Shown here in pieces: positions 14,551-23,824 of a stretch of 42,442 nt of DNA. The notes beneath the pieces were generated by a model that was given only the letters and a program-made list of their open reading frames with translations, was not told the DNA's origin and made no database searches. Every line of letters starts with the position of its first letter. Within the stretch, counting starts at the first letter, position 1. The stretch comes from Methylibium sp. (GTDB taxonomy: Bacteria > Pseudomonadota > Gammaproteobacteria > Burkholderiales > Burkholderiaceae_C): contig PNNH01000080.1 in assembly GCA_013824165.1 (NCBI GenBank), forward strand, positions 1-42,442. Reading direction: 5' to 3'. A program made the position numbers and the translations under genes.

Positions 14551-15665
14551 GTCAGCCGCATCAACTGCCGCGCTGGATTGATCTGGGCGTGCTGCCGCTT
14601 TGGAATCTGGCCATCGCGCTGGCCGTGGCTGGCCTGGTCGTTCTTGCCATCGGGCAGAGCCCGTCACAGGCGCTCGCTGTGCTGATCCAGGGCGCGCTTG
14701 GCAGCACGCGCGGTCTCGGCTACACGCTGTATTACGCGACCACCTTCATTTTCACCGGCTTGGCCGTGGCCGTCGCCTTTCACGGTGGCCTGTTCAATAT
14801 TGGTGGCGAAGGTCAGGCGACTTTTGGTGGCCTGGGCGTTGCGCTGACTGCTCTGGCGCTGGGCTCGGCCTTGCCTGCGCCACTGCTGCTGCCGCTGCTG
14901 GTGCTTGCTGCTGCGCTGTTCGGCATGATGTGGGCGCTCATCCCGGCCTACCTGCAGGCCTGGCGCGGCAGCCATATCGTTATCACCACCATCATGTTCA
15001 ACTTCCTGGCGGCGAGTCTGAACGTCTACCTTCTGGTCAATATGCTGCGCCCCAAGGGCAGCATGGCGGTGGAGAGTGCGACTTTCAGCGAGGCGGCCCG
15101 CATGCCCAGCCTGCATGGCATCGCCCAGGCGCTGGGTTTCGACATGCCTTCGTCGCCTTTGAACCTGAGTCTGCTGCTGGCGCTGCTGGCCTGCGTGTTC
15201 GTCTGGTGGTTCCTGTGGAAGAGCCGGGCCGGCTATGCCTTGCGTGCGGTCGGCAGCGCGCCGAAAGCTGCGCACTACGCCGGCATCCGACCGAAGCTGC
15301 AGGTGCTGATCGCCATGGGCCTGTCCGGCGCCCTGGCCGGCATGGTGGCTGTCAATGAAATCTCGGGCGTGCAAGGCAAGCTGACGCTGGACTTTGTCGC
15401 CGGCGCCGGCTTTACCGGCATCGCCGTTTCGCTGATGGGGCGCAACCATCCAGTGGGCATCGTGCTCTCGGCGCTGCTGTTCGGCCTGCTCTACCAGGGC
15501 GGCGTCGAGGTGGCCTTCGAGATCCCCGGTTTCAGCCGCGAGATGGTGGTCACGGTACAGGGCCTGATCGTGCTGTTCGCGGGCGCCATGGCGATGGTCA
15601 GCGTGCCGCTGTTCGTGCGCCTGTATCGCCTGTTCGGCAAGCGTGCGGAGGTGAGTCATGGATGA
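14547..15665 (+). CDS. Nucleoside ABC transporter permease 1
   Basis: Integral membrane permease of the BPD_transp_2 (LivH/RbsC-like) family, 372 residues with about nine hydrophobic segments. Typical features are FHGGLFNIGGEGQATFGG near residue 80, the cytoplasmic coupling segment AWRGSHIVITTIMFNFLAAS, and RAVGSAPKAAHYAGI. It pairs with the next permease to form the heterodimeric channel for the BMP-type transporter. It is translationally coupled to the ATPase gene (ATGA overlap) and overlaps the next gene by 8 bp. Confidence 0.9.
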   Translation: MSQPHQLPRWIDLGVLPLWNLAIALAVAGLVVLAIGQSPSQALAVLIQGALGSTRGLGYTLYYATTFIFTGLAVAVAFHGGLFNIGGEGQATFGGLGVALTALALGSALPAPLLLPLLVLAAALFGMMWALIPAYLQAWRGSHIVITTIMFNFLAASLNVYLLVNMLRPKGSMAVESATFSEAARMPSLHGIAQALGFDMPSSPLNLSLLLALLACVFVWWFLWKSRAGYALRAVGSAPKAAHYAGIRPKLQVLIAMGLSGALAGMVAVNEISGVQGKLTLDFVAGAGFTGIAVSLMGRNHPVGIVLSALLFGLLYQGGVEVAFEIPGFSREMVVTVQGLIVLFAGAMAMVSVPLFVRLYRLFGKRAEVSHG

Positions 15666-16632
15666 GGCCCTGATCGGTTCCGTGCTGGCGTCCACGCTGC
15701 GCGTCACCACCCCTTTGCTGCTCTGCGCGCTGGCAGGCCTCTTGAGTGAGCGGGCCGGCGTGATCGATATCGGCCTCGAAGGCAAGATGCTGTTTGCCGC
15801 CTTTGCCGCCGCAGCGGCAGCAGCTGCCACGCATTCCACCGGGCTGGGCCTGATGGCCGCGCTGGCGGTGGCGGTGGCGCTCTCGCTGATGCACGGTTTT
15901 GCCTGCGTCACCCATAGGGGCGACCAGGTCGTCACCGGGGTGGCACTGAACATGGTGGCGGCCGGCCTGACAGTGGTGCTGGGCATTGCCTGGTTTGCGC
16001 AGGGCGGACAGACACCGCCGATCCAGCCCGATGTGCGCTTGACTGGCCTGAGTTCGGCCTGGGCCGAGCCAACGGCGGGCAACTGGTTCGAGGCGGTGAT
16101 CGGACATGGCTTGCTGAGCCACAACGCGCTGGTCTACCTGGCCTTCGCCTTGGTCCTGCTGGTCTGGTTTTTCCTGGAGCGCACCCGCCCGGGGCTGCGC
16201 CTGCGCGCGGTGGGTGAGAACCCGGCGATGGTGGACGCCGCCGGCGTCTCCGTGCCGCGGCTGCGTTACGCCGCGCTGATGCTGAATGGTCTGTTGTGCG
16301 GCCTTGCCGGCGCCTACCTGACGCTGGCGCAGAACGCCTCCTTCTCGCCCAATATGACCGCCGGGCGCGGCTTCATCGCGCTGGCCGCGATGATCTTCGG
16401 CAAGTGGAAGCCGGTGCCCACGCTGTTCGCCTGTCTGTTGTTCGGTTTCCTGGATGCGGTCGCTATCCGTATGCAGGGTGCCGTGTTGCCGGCCGCGCTG
16501 GGTGGCGGAGAAGTGCCGGTGCAGGCGATCCAGGCCTTGCCCTATGTCCTGACGGTGGTGCTGCTGGCCGGTTTCATCGGCCAGGCCATGGCACCCAAGG
16601 CCCTGGGCCGGCCCTATGTCAAGGAGCGCTGA
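15658..16632 (+). CDS. Nucleoside ABC transporter permease 2
   Basis: Second BPD_transp_2-family permease, 324 residues and very hydrophobic. Marks are LSERAGVIDIGLEGKML near the N-terminus, HRGDQVVTGVALNMVAAG in the middle, and LRLRAVGENPAMVDAAGVSV in the loop that contacts the ATPase. The glycine-rich GRGFIALAAMIFGKWKP segment is also family-typical. The start lies inside the end of the first permease gene (8-bp overlap). Shared coupling supports one transporter with the preceding three genes. Confidence 0.9.
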   Translation: MDEALIGSVLASTLRVTTPLLLCALAGLLSERAGVIDIGLEGKMLFAAFAAAAAAAATHSTGLGLMAALAVAVALSLMHGFACVTHRGDQVVTGVALNMVAAGLTVVLGIAWFAQGGQTPPIQPDVRLTGLSSAWAEPTAGNWFEAVIGHGLLSHNALVYLAFALVLLVWFFLERTRPGLRLRAVGENPAMVDAAGVSVPRLRYAALMLNGLLCGLAGAYLTLAQNASFSPNMTAGRGFIALAAMIFGKWKPVPTLFACLLFGFLDAVAIRMQGAVLPAALGGGEVPVQAIQALPYVLTVVLLAGFIGQAMAPKALGRPYVKER

Positions 16633-16636
16633 CAGC

Positions 16637-17062
16637 ATGCTGTGGCAAGACCTGCCCCTTGATCTGCAGCAGCGCCTGCTCACAGCCTCGCTGGGCGCGC
16701 GCGCCCACTCGCACTCACCCTATTCGCGCTACGCGGTCGGCGCAGCGATTCTCGATGACGAAGGCCGCGTCCATGTCGGCGCCAACATCGAGAACGCTGC
16801 CTATCCGCAAGGCTGGTGTGCCGAAGCGACGGCACTGGGCGCCATGGTGATGGCTGGCGGGCGGCGCGCCCGTGCCGTGCTGGTCAGCGGGCCTGGGCCG
16901 GACATCATCACGCCCTGTGGCGGCTGCCGCCAGAAGCTGCGCGAATTCGGCGCGGCCGACCTGCTCATCATCGCCGCCGATCCCGGCGGCATCCGTCAGC
17001 ACTGGACCCTGGAACAGCTGCTGCCCTTCAGTTTCGGCCCCGAGCATCTGAACAAGCCCTGA
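16637..17062 (+). CDS. cdd: Cytidine deaminase
   Basis: Zinc enzyme that converts cytidine and deoxycytidine to uridine and deoxyuridine in pyrimidine salvage. It is 141 residues, the size of the short homotetrameric type. The zinc site is C61-A-E63 in GWCAEATALG and the paired cysteines C94 and C97 in TPCGGCRQK; E63 is the proton shuttle. The substrate-binding segment NIENAAYPQ precedes the first motif. ATG 16637 was preferred because AAGGAG lies 10 nt before it. An in-frame ATG at 16616 would start inside the permease gene. It belongs to the nucleoside operon. Confidence 0.93.
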   Translation: MLWQDLPLDLQQRLLTASLGARAHSHSPYSRYAVGAAILDDEGRVHVGANIENAAYPQGWCAEATALGAMVMAGGRRARAVLVSGPGPDIITPCGGCRQKLREFGAADLLIIAADPGGIRQHWTLEQLLPFSFGPEHLNKP

Positions 17063-17081
17063 GGCCCAAGGAAGTATTCCC

Positions 17082-17933
17082 ATGATCGACAACAAGACTC
17101 TCGAACCCCTGATTCAAGCCACTGTTGCCAAGTTGCAGTCGCTTTTCGGCAGCGCCCCGGAAGTGGCCGTGGTGCTGGGTTCCGGCTGGGCCGGCGCTGT
17201 GCAGAAGGTTGAGGACGCTCAATCGCTGGCCTATGCCGAGCTGCCGGCTTTCCCCAAGCCCAAGGTCGAAGGCCATGTCAGCGAGATCGTCGTCGGCCGC
17301 ATCGGCGAGCAGCGCGTCGTGATGCTGCGCGGCCGCGCGCATACCTATGAAAGCGGCGAATGCACCGGCATGGCCGGCGCCCTGCGCAGCCTCAAGCGCT
17401 GGGGCTGCAAGGTGCTGCTGCAGACCAATGCCTCGGGCTCGCTGCGCAGCCAGATGCCGCCCGGCAGCCTGATGCTGATCGCCGACCACATCAACGCGCC
17501 GCAGCGTTCGCCGCTGGTGGGTGAGCTGGGCAGCGAGCGTTTCGTCGACATGAGCTGCGCCTACGATGCCGAGTTGCGCAGCCATGCTAAGGCGATTGCC
17601 CAGGCACAGAACGTGATGCTGGGCGAGGGCACCTATGTCTGGGCGCTCGGGCCGCAGTTCGAGACACCGGCCGAGATCCGCGTGTTCTCCGCCTGGGGCG
17701 CTGATGCGGTGGGCATGAGCACGGTGCCCGAGACCATCCTGGCGCGTCATTGCGGCCTGCGCGTGATGGGCCTTGCGCTGATGACGAATATGGCGGCCGG
17801 GCTGTCGGCCGAGGCCTTGACCCATGCGCTGACGCTGCAGCAGGCCGAAGCTTCGGGCTCCCGTGCTGCGCAGTTCCTGGCTGATGTGGTGTCCGGCATG
17901 GCCGGGCTGGCTTCGCTGAAGAGCGACGCATGA
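17082..17933 (+). CDS. punA: Purine-nucleoside phosphorylase
   Basis: Trimeric (type II, mammalian-like) purine-nucleoside phosphorylase of 283 residues. It splits purine (deoxy)nucleosides with phosphate to give the base and (deoxy)ribose-1-phosphate. Motifs are the phosphate loop VVLGSGWAG near residue 30, GRAHTYESGECTG, LLQTNASGSLR, YVWALGPQFETPAEIR, and DAVGMSTVPETILARHCGLR with the substrate-binding Met/Thr. AAGGAAG precedes the ATG. The stop overlaps deoC by 4 bp. The gene symbol is chosen by family; xapA-like specificity is possible. Confidence 0.9.
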   Translation: MIDNKTLEPLIQATVAKLQSLFGSAPEVAVVLGSGWAGAVQKVEDAQSLAYAELPAFPKPKVEGHVSEIVVGRIGEQRVVMLRGRAHTYESGECTGMAGALRSLKRWGCKVLLQTNASGSLRSQMPPGSLMLIADHINAPQRSPLVGELGSERFVDMSCAYDAELRSHAKAIAQAQNVMLGEGTYVWALGPQFETPAEIRVFSAWGADAVGMSTVPETILARHCGLRVMGLALMTNMAAGLSAEALTHALTLQQAEASGSRAAQFLADVVSGMAGLASLKSDA

Positions 17934-18694
17934 CCATGACCCGACAGGAAGCCGCACGGCTGGCCTTGCAGTGTCTGGATCTGACCAGCCTGAACGACGG
18001 CGACAGTACCGCCGATATCGAAGCCCTGTGCCAGCGGGCGCAAGGCCCGCATGGCCGCGTTGCCGCGGTCTGCGTCTGGCCGCGTTTTGTGGAGCAGGCG
18101 CGGGCGGCGCTGCCGGCTGAGATCAAGGTGGCGGCAGTGGCCAACTTCCCTTCCGGAGAGTTGGACCTGCAGCGGGCCTTGGCCGATGTCGCCGAGATCG
18201 CGGCAGCCGGTGCGGATGAAATTGATGTGGTGCTGCCGTACCGCGCTTTGTTGCAAGGCCAGCACAGCGAGGTGGCCGAGTTCCTGGCCGAAGTTCGCCA
18301 CGCCAGCCGGCCGCTCACACTCAAGGTCATCATCGAGAGTGGCGAGCTGAAGTCACCGGAGCTGATCGCCGATGCAACCCGCCTGGCCTTGGTGGCTGGC
18401 GCCGATTTCATCAAGACCAGCACGGGAAAGACGCCTGTTTCGGCGACGCCCGAAGCGGCGCGCGTGATGCTCAGCGAGATCGCGGCCAGTGGCATGGGGG
18501 CCGCAGGTTTCAAGGCCTCGGGCGGCATTCGCAGTGTGGCGGATGCACAGGTCTACCTGGAGTTGGTGGCAGACAAGCTCGGCGCTGCATCGCTCAATTC
18601 GCGCCGCCTGCGCTTTGGCGCCAGCGGCTTGCTGAACGACATCGAGGCGGTGTTGGGCGGCACTGCCGCGCCGCTTGCGTCGCAGGGGTACTGA
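17930..18694 (+). CDS. deoC: Deoxyribose-phosphate aldolase
   Basis: Class I aldolase cleaving 2-deoxyribose-5-phosphate to glyceraldehyde-3-phosphate and acetaldehyde, the last step of deoxynucleoside catabolism. It is 254 residues, close to the E. coli enzyme. The Schiff-base lysine is K162 in DFIKTSTGKTP, and the second active-site lysine lies in FKASGGIR. Further marks are VAAVANFPSGE and ADEIDVVLPY. It is coupled to the phosphorylase gene by an ATGA overlap. An alternative ATG two codons inside is possible. Its substrate must be made by a phosphopentomutase, which is not encoded in this operon. Confidence 0.93.
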   Translation: MTMTRQEAARLALQCLDLTSLNDGDSTADIEALCQRAQGPHGRVAAVCVWPRFVEQARAALPAEIKVAAVANFPSGELDLQRALADVAEIAAAGADEIDVVLPYRALLQGQHSEVAEFLAEVRHASRPLTLKVIIESGELKSPELIADATRLALVAGADFIKTSTGKTPVSATPEAARVMLSEIAASGMGAAGFKASGGIRSVADAQVYLELVADKLGAASLNSRRLRFGASGLLNDIEAVLGGTAAPLASQGY

Positions 18695-18698
18695 GAAG

Positions 18699-20015
18699 AT
18701 GCTGGCCCAGGAAGTAATTCGTGCCAAACGCGACGGCCGTGCGCTCGACGCGGCGCAGATCGACAGCTTTGTGCGCGGACTGGTCGACGGCAGCTGGAGC
18801 GAGGGCCAAATCGCCGCGCTGGCGATGGCGGTGTTCCTGCGCGGCATGGGCCGCGATGAGGCCGTGCTGCTGACGCGCGCGATGATGCATTCGGGCCGTG
18901 TGCTGGCCTGGCCCGACATGCCTGGTCCGGTGCTGGACAAGCATTCCAGCGGCGGCGTCGGCGACAAGATCAGCCTGATGCTGGCGCCTCTGGTGGCGGC
19001 CTGTGGCGGCTATGTGCCAATGATCGCCGGGCGCGGCCTCGGCCATACCGGCGGCACGGTGGATAAGCTGGAGGCGATTCCCGGCTACCGCACCATGCCG
19101 GCGGCGGATGAGTTCGACCGCATCGTGCGCACACTGGGCTGCGCCATCATCGGCCAGACGCCCGATCTGGCACCGGCGGATAAGCGGCTTTACGCCATCC
19201 GCGATGTCACGGCCACGGTCGAGAGCGTGCCGCTCATCACTGCCAGCATTCTGTCCAAGAAGCTCGCCAGTGGGCTGCAAGGTCTGGCGATGGACATCAA
19301 GTGTGGCAACGGTGCCTTTGCCGACACGCCGGAGATGGCGCGCCAGTTGGCCGAGAGCATCGTAGCGGTGGCGGCAGGAGCCGGGCTCAAGACCCGTGCG
19401 CTGGTGACCGACATGAACCAGGTGCTGGGCCACGAGGTAGGCAACAGCCTTGAGCTGCTGGGTGCGATCGACTATCTGCGCGGCGATGCCCGCGAGGCAC
19501 GCACGCATGAGCTGACGCTGGCACTTGGCGCGCAGATGCTGATCATTGGCGGTCTGGCGGCAGATGAGGCGCAGGCTCGGGCCAAGTTGCAGGCCGCGCT
19601 CGACAGTGGTGCCGCAGCCGAGCGCTTTGCTCACATGGTGGTGGCGCTGGGCGGGCCGAGCGATCTGATGGAGCGGCCGGCTGCCTATCTGGCTGCCGCA
19701 CCGGTCGTGCTGCCGGTGCCGGCGTTGCGTGCTGGCCGCCTGGCGGCCATGAAGACGCGCGACATCGGCATGATCATCGTCGAGCTCGGCGGCGGTCGTC
19801 GCCAGCCGGGCGATGCGATTGATCACCGTGTCGGCTTCAGCGCGATGCGCCAGCTTGGCGAAGTGCTCGCTGCCGGTGAGCCGCTGGCCATGGTGCATGC
19901 GGCCGACGCGGTGGCGGCAGAGCGCGCGGTGGCAGCCTTGCAGGCCGCCTGCGAGATCGGCGAAGCCACAGGCGCCTGGACGGCGCCCGCCCTGTTGCAG
20001 GCCACGGTCGGCTAG
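18699..20015 (+). CDS. deoA: Thymidine phosphorylase
   Basis: Pyrimidine-nucleoside phosphorylase (glycosyltransferase family 3 fold), 438 residues against 440 in E. coli. It converts thymidine or deoxyuridine to the base and deoxyribose-1-phosphate. The phosphate and substrate sites show as [20 protein letters not shown], the family signature [17 protein letters not shown], and [20 protein letters not shown]. The C-terminal domain has the [10 protein letters not shown] segment. ATG 18699 was chosen; an in-frame TTG at 18675 lies inside deoC. It is the last gene of the nucleoside operon. Its TAG stop is part of a -10-like TAGACT that could serve trmB. Confidence 0.93.
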   Translation: MLAQEVIRAKRDGRALDAAQIDSFVRGLVDGSWSEGQIAALAMAVFLRGMGRDEAVLLTRAMMHSGRVLAWPDMPGPVLDKHSSGGVGDKISLMLAPLVAACGGYVPMIAGRGLGHTGGTVDKLEAIPGYRTMPAADEFDRIVRTLGCAIIGQTPDLAPADKRLYAIRDVTATVESVPLITASILSKKLASGLQGLAMDIKCGNGAFADTPEMARQLAESIVAVAAGAGLKTRALVTDMNQVLGHEVGNSLELLGAIDYLRGDAREARTHELTLALGAQMLIIGGLAADEAQARAKLQAALDSGAAAERFAHMVVALGGPSDLMERPAAYLAAAPVVLPVPALRAGRLAAMKTRDIGMIIVELGGGRRQPGDAIDHRVGFSAMRQLGEVLAAGEPLAMVHAADAVAAERAVAALQAACEIGEATGAWTAPALLQATVG

Positions 20016-20018
20016 ACT
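20013..20018 (+). promoter_or_regulatory. Candidate -10 box for trmB
   Basis: TAGACT overlaps the deoA stop and lies 32 nt before the trmB start codon. It is a weak match to TATAAT and no clear -35 was seen, so trmB could also be read from the operon upstream. Confidence 0.25.
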
Positions 20019-20050
20019 GCCGCCCCTGTTGTTGCCACGAAGCCCGTCCC

Positions 20051-20779
20051 ATGTCCGACACCCCCGACTCTCCCGATCAGGCGCTGACGCCCGATAGCCC
20101 GCCGCGCCGCGCCATCAAGAGCTTCGTGGTGCGCGCCGGCCGCATGGGCACGGGGCAGATCAAGGCGTTGGCGGAGCTGGGGCCACGCTATGTCCTGCCC
20201 TTCAAGCCCGAACGCTTGAATCCGGCCGAGGTCTTCGGCCGTGAGGCGCCATTGGTGCTGGAGATCGGTTTCGGCATGGGCGGCGCGACCGCGCAGATCG
20301 CCAAGACGTTGCCCGAGCACGATTTCATCGGCTGCGAAGTGCATGAGCCGGGCGTCGGTGCGCTGCTCAAGCTGATCGACGAGCAGCAGCTGAGCAATAT
20401 CCGCATCTTCCAGCACGATGCCGTCGAGGTGCTGGAGCAGATGGTCGCGCCTGGCTCATTGGCCGGCGTGCACATCTTTTTTCCCGACCCCTGGCACAAG
20501 AAGCGCCACAACAAGCGCCGGCTGATCCAGCCCGACTTTGTCGCCAAGCTGGTGCAGCACATCCGCCCCGGTGGCTATCTGCATTGCGCCACCGACTGGG
20601 AACCCTATGCCCAGCAGATGCTGGAGGTGCTGTCGGCCGAGCCGCAGCTGGAGAACAGCGCCGCCGGGTATGCCGAGAAGCCAGCCTACCGGCCGCTGAC
20701 CAAGTTCGAGAACCGCGGCCTCAAGCTGGGCCACGGTGTCTGGGACCTTGTGTTCAGGCGTCGCCAGCCGGCGCCTTGA
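20051..20779 (+). CDS. trmB: tRNA (guanine-N7-)-methyltransferase
   Basis: SAM-dependent enzyme that makes m7G46 in the variable loop of tRNA. It is 242 residues. The SAM site is [17 protein letters not shown]; the acidic motif [10 protein letters not shown] follows. The family signature [18 protein letters not shown] and the late segment [12 protein letters not shown] are intact. It starts 35 nt after deoA. Its last 26 bp overlap the end of the DUF1275 gene on the opposite strand. Confidence 0.95.
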   Translation: MSDTPDSPDQALTPDSPPRRAIKSFVVRAGRMGTGQIKALAELGPRYVLPFKPERLNPAEVFGREAPLVLEIGFGMGGATAQIAKTLPEHDFIGCEVHEPGVGALLKLIDEQQLSNIRIFQHDAVEVLEQMVAPGSLAGVHIFFPDPWHKKRHNKRRLIQPDFVAKLVQHIRPGGYLHCATDWEPYAQQMLEVLSAEPQLENSAAGYAEKPAYRPLTKFENRGLKLGHGVWDLVFRRRQPAP

Positions 20780-21497
20780 TCAGGCTGGCCACGGCCAGCA
20801 CGACCAGGGCCAGCGCCAGCGGCACGGTGGAGATGAAGCCGGCGTGCTTGAAGCCGAGTGCGCCGCCCAGTCCGCCGATGAAGAAGGCGAGCACCAGACT
20901 GGCGTGGATCTTCAGCTTGCGCCGATTGGCCTCGACCTTCGGCGCCGTGCCGCTGTGGCTGCGGTTCCAGTAGACCAGTTTGCCCAGTTCCAGCCCCAGA
21001 TCGGTCAGCAGCCCCGTTACATGGGTGGTGCGGATCTCGGCGTTCGAGATCTTGGTGACCAGTGCGTTCTGCAGGCCCATCACGTAGCTCAGCAGCAGGG
21101 CCGTCAGCGAGACCCGCTCGATCTCATGCGGCAGCAACAGGCTGCCGACCAGCCCGAATACCAGCAGCAGCGCGGCTTCCAGCAGCAGCGTGGGTACATA
21201 AGCCCAGGCCGGGCGATGACGGCGGCTGAAGTTGACGAGCAGCGCGGTGCTTGCGGCGCCGAGCAAGAATGCCAGCACCGCCAGCAGAGCGCCAATCGCC
21301 AACGTCAGCTGGCCCAGCGCCAGATGATCGGAAGCGGCCGAGACCATGCCGGTCATGTGCGAGGTGTACTGGCCAATCGCCAGAAAGCCCCCTGCATTCA
21401 GCGCGCCCGCGATCAAGGCGAGGCCGACGCCCAAATGCAGATTGGCTCGGGGGCTGCGTTGCGGTGAGGTGAGTTCGGCCAGGTAATCAACGGGCAT
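20754..21497 (-). CDS. DUF1275 (YoaK-type) membrane protein
   Basis: Integral membrane protein of 247 residues with about six hydrophobic segments. The family-typical first helix reads [21 protein letters not shown], and [16 protein letters not shown] and [12 protein letters not shown] lie in the middle. The family's biochemical role is not known; some members are proposed transporters. The start is ATG at 21497, where the recognisable family sequence begins ([15 protein letters not shown]). The open frame runs further upstream but that part reads as the antisense of coaBC. It is transcribed divergently from coaBC and convergently with trmB. Confidence 0.82.
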   Translation of the reverse strand: MPVDYLAELTSPQRSPRANLHLGVGLALIAGALNAGGFLAIGQYTSHMTGMVSAASDHLALGQLTLAIGALLAVLAFLLGAASTALLVNFSRRHRPAWAYVPTLLLEAALLLVFGLVGSLLLPHEIERVSLTALLLSYVMGLQNALVTKISNAEIRTTHVTGLLTDLGLELGKLVYWNRSHSGTAPKVEANRRKLKIHASLVLAFFIGGLGGALGFKHAGFISTVPLALALVVLAVASLIKAPAGDA

Positions 21498-21565
21498 CGT
21501 CCAAGCATAAGCCTGCTGCGCTCCGCCAGTGAGCGCCGAGCGCGCGGATCGCGGCCCGGGCCTGA

Positions 21566-21571
21566 TAGAGT
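21566..21571 (+). promoter_or_regulatory. Extended -10 promoter of coaBC, possibly leaderless
   Basis: TG-A-TAGAGT forms an extended -10 that ends 7 nt before the coaBC ATG. Transcription would then start at about the start codon itself. No ribosome site is visible before this ATG, consistent with a leaderless message. Confidence 0.38.
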
Positions 21572-21578
21572 GCGCGCC

Positions 21579-22796
21579 ATGTCTGAATCCAAGCAACTCG
21601 CTGGCAAGCATGTGCTGCTGGGCCTCTCGGGCGGCATCGCCTGCTACAAGAGCGCCGAGCTGGTGCGCCTGCTCGTGAAGGCCGGCGCCACGGTGCAGGT
21701 CGTGATGAGCGAGGCCGCGCAGGCCTTCATCACGCCGATCACCCTGCAAGCTCTGTCGGGACGCAGCGTCTACACCGACCAATGGGACGCGCGCGAGGCC
21801 AACAATATGGCCCACATCAACCTCAGCCGCGAGGCCGATGCGATGTTGGTCGCGCCCGCGAGCGCCGACTTCATCGCCAAGCTGGCGCAGGGTCGGGCGG
21901 ACGATTTGCTCAGCCTCACCGCATTGGCGCGGCCGACCGAGCGCTGCCCGCTGCTGGTGGCACCGGCGATGAACCGCGAGATGTGGCTGCACCCGGCCAC
22001 GCAGCGCAATGTGCTGCAGATCCAGGCCGACGGTGCCAGCGTGCTAGGCCCTGGCAATGGCGAGCAAGCCTGCGGCGAGACCGGTGACGGCCGCATGCTG
22101 GAAGCCGAGGAATTGCGCGATGCGCTGATCGCCTTTTTCCAGCCCAAGCTGCTGGCGGGCAAGACGGTGCTGATCACGGCGGGGCCGACCTTCGAGCCGA
22201 TCGACCCGGTGCGGGGCATCACCAATCTGTCCAGCGGCAAGATGGGTTTTGCGATCGCGCGTGCGGCCGCTGAGGCTGGCGCAGCGGTGACCCTGGTGGC
22301 CGGCCCGGTTCATCTGCCGACGCCGGCCGGCGTGCGACGCATCGACGTGCAGACGGCGCAGCAGATGCATGACACGGTGCTGCCGCTGGCCAGCTCGCAT
22401 CAGATCTTCGTGGCCACCGCGGCTGTGGCCGACTGGCGGCCGGCGCAGACCAATGCGCACAAGATCAAAAAGGATGGCAAGAAGATTTCACCGGTCTTCG
22501 AGCTGACCGAGAACCCTGACATCCTGGCCGCCGTGGCAGCCTTGCCCAAGGGGCCATTCTGTGTGGGTTTTGCGGCGGAGAGCCAGGATCTGGCCCGTCA
22601 TGCACGCGAGAAGCTCGATCGCAAGAAGGTGCCTCTGATCGTGGGCAATCTCGGGCCCGCCACCTTCGGCCGCGACGACAACGCGCTGCTGCTGGTGGAT
22701 GCGCAGGGCGAACGTGAACTGCCCCACAACGACAAATTGAGCCTCGCGCGCGATCTGGTGCGCGAGATTGCCGAAAGACTGACTGAGAAACGATGA
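21579..22796 (+). CDS. coaBC: Bifunctional phosphopantothenoylcysteine decarboxylase / phosphopantothenate-cysteine ligase
   Basis: Coenzyme A biosynthesis enzyme (Dfp) of 405 residues. The N-terminal FMN-binding CoaC domain (about 1-185) has [15 protein letters not shown], the PxMNxxMW motif as APAMNREMW and the CGExGxGRM loop as CGETGDGRM with the catalytic cysteine. The C-terminal CoaB domain has [20 protein letters not shown] and [14 protein letters not shown], and later the [20 protein letters not shown] segment that binds the acyl-cytidylate intermediate. It forms an operon with dut by a 4-bp overlap, a common bacterial pairing. The ATG at 21579 lacks a Shine-Dalgarno sequence. Confidence 0.95.
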   Translation: MSESKQLAGKHVLLGLSGGIACYKSAELVRLLVKAGATVQVVMSEAAQAFITPITLQALSGRSVYTDQWDAREANNMAHINLSREADAMLVAPASADFIAKLAQGRADDLLSLTALARPTERCPLLVAPAMNREMWLHPATQRNVLQIQADGASVLGPGNGEQACGETGDGRMLEAEELRDALIAFFQPKLLAGKTVLITAGPTFEPIDPVRGITNLSSGKMGFAIARAAAEAGAAVTLVAGPVHLPTPAGVRRIDVQTAQQMHDTVLPLASSHQIFVATAAVADWRPAQTNAHKIKKDGKKISPVFELTENPDILAAVAALPKGPFCVGFAAESQDLARHAREKLDRKKVPLIVGNLGPATFGRDDNALLLVDAQGERELPHNDKLSLARDLVREIAERLTEKR

Positions 22797-23242
22797 CGAC
22801 TGTTGACCTGAAAGTGCTCGATGCCCGCATGGCCGAGCAGCTTCCTGCCTACGCAACGCCCGGTTCGGCCGGCTTGGATCTGCGCGCCTGCCTCGATGAG
22901 GCCATCACGCTGGAGCCCGGTCAGACCGCGCTGATCCCGACCGGCCTGGCGATCCATATCGGCAACCCGGGCCTGGCGGCCATCATCCTGCCGCGCTCGG
23001 GCCTGGGCCACAAGCACGGCATCGTGCTGGGCAATCTGGTCGGCCTGATTGATTCCGACTACCAGGGGCAGTTGATGGTCAGCTGCTGGAATCGTGGCCA
23101 GACCCGTTTTGTCATCGAGCCGATGGAGCGCATCGCCCAGCTGGTGCTGGTGCCGGTGGTGCAGGCCACCTTCCGTCGCGTCGAGGACTTCGCTGCGACT
23201 GAGCGAGGCGAGGGCGGTTTCGGCTCAACCGGCAAGCGCTGA
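22793..23242 (+). CDS. dut: dUTP pyrophosphatase
   Basis: Homotrimeric dUTPase of 149 residues that hydrolyses dUTP to dUMP, keeping uracil out of DNA and feeding dTMP synthesis. All five family motifs are present: [46 protein letters not shown] and the C-terminal [10 protein letters not shown] that closes over the active site. The start overlaps the coaBC stop (ATGA). Confidence 0.96.
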   Translation: MTTVDLKVLDARMAEQLPAYATPGSAGLDLRACLDEAITLEPGQTALIPTGLAIHIGNPGLAAIILPRSGLGHKHGIVLGNLVGLIDSDYQGQLMVSCWNRGQTRFVIEPMERIAQLVLVPVVQATFRRVEDFAATERGEGGFGSTGKR

Positions 23243-23267
23243 CACTGAGTCAGCTGTCAGCTCAGTG
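23243..23267. terminator. Hairpin between convergent dut and slyD-like genes
   Basis: CACTGAG (23243-23249) and CTCAGTG (23261-23267) form a perfect 7-bp stem. It begins directly after the dut stop and overlaps the last codon of the slyD-like gene. No T-run is seen on either side, so termination by it is uncertain. Confidence 0.4.
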
Positions 23268-23783
23268 AATCTGCGCGTCCGGCGGCGCGCCATTGACCAC
23301 GCTGAACACGGCTTCGCCGACGCTGCCGGCCTGGATTTCTTCCTCGGTGGCCTCTCGCACATCGCGCACCTTCAGGTGCATGCGCAGACCGATGCCCGCC
23401 AAGGGGTGGTTGCCGTCGAGCACGATGTGCTCGGGGTAGACCTCGGTCACCGTGTAGACGATGTCGGCCGGCATGCCTTCACTGGTTGCGCCTTCGGGCA
23501 GGCCTTCGAATTGCATGCCTTCGGTGATGTTCTCCGGCAGCGAAGCCCGGTTCTCGAAGCAAACCAGATTCGAGTGGTAGTCGCCGAAGGCTTCATCAGG
23601 CTGCAGCGCGAGGCTGGCCTCAAAACCGATCTCCTGGCCGGCGAGTTCTTGTTCGACGCGCGCGAACAGATCGTCGCCGCCGTAGAAGAACTCCATCGGC
23701 TCGGCCAGTTCGTCGATCAACTGGCCTTGGGCATCTTCAAGTCTCCAGCTGAGGGAGACCACACATGGGGCGGAAATTTGCAT
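23262..23783 (-). CDS. FKBP-type peptidyl-prolyl cis-trans isomerase (SlyD-like)
   Basis: SlyD/FKBP-family prolyl isomerase and chaperone, 173 residues, cytoplasmic. The split FKBP domain reads VVSLSWRLEDAQGQLIDELA, then FEASLALQPDEAFGDYH. An insert-in-flap region follows (PENITEGMQFEGLPEG to HIVLDGNHPLAGIGLRMHLKV), ending in VRDVREATEEEIQAG. The C-terminus lacks the histidine/cysteine-rich metal tail of E. coli SlyD, so a nickel-delivery role is less likely. It is divergent from the oxygenase gene with only 41 bp between the start codons. Confidence 0.88.
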   Translation of the reverse strand: MQISAPCVVSLSWRLEDAQGQLIDELAEPMEFFYGGDDLFARVEQELAGQEIGFEASLALQPDEAFGDYHSNLVCFENRASLPENITEGMQFEGLPEGATSEGMPADIVYTVTEVYPEHIVLDGNHPLAGIGLRMHLKVRDVREATEEEIQAGSVGEAVFSVVNGAPPDAQIH

Positions 23784-23790
23784 GGGCGGA

Positions 23791-23818
23791 TTGTTTCACA
23801 CCGCTGCGCGGCGACAAT
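23791..23818 (+). promoter_or_regulatory. Candidate promoter of the ribosomal oxygenase gene (leaderless)
   Basis: TTGTTT (23791-23796), a 16-bp spacer and GACAAT (23813-23818) match sigma-70 boxes. The -10 ends 6 nt before the ATG at 23825, which implies a message that begins at or next to the start codon. Confidence 0.42.
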
Positions 23819-23824
23819 TCCAGC

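Noticed and set aside
12430-14667. A 745-codon open frame antisense to the nucleoside transporter genes
   Set aside because: Its translation is Gln/His/Ala/Arg-rich and has no family features. It is the mirror of real coding sequence in a high-GC genome, and the sense strand encodes clear ABC proteins.
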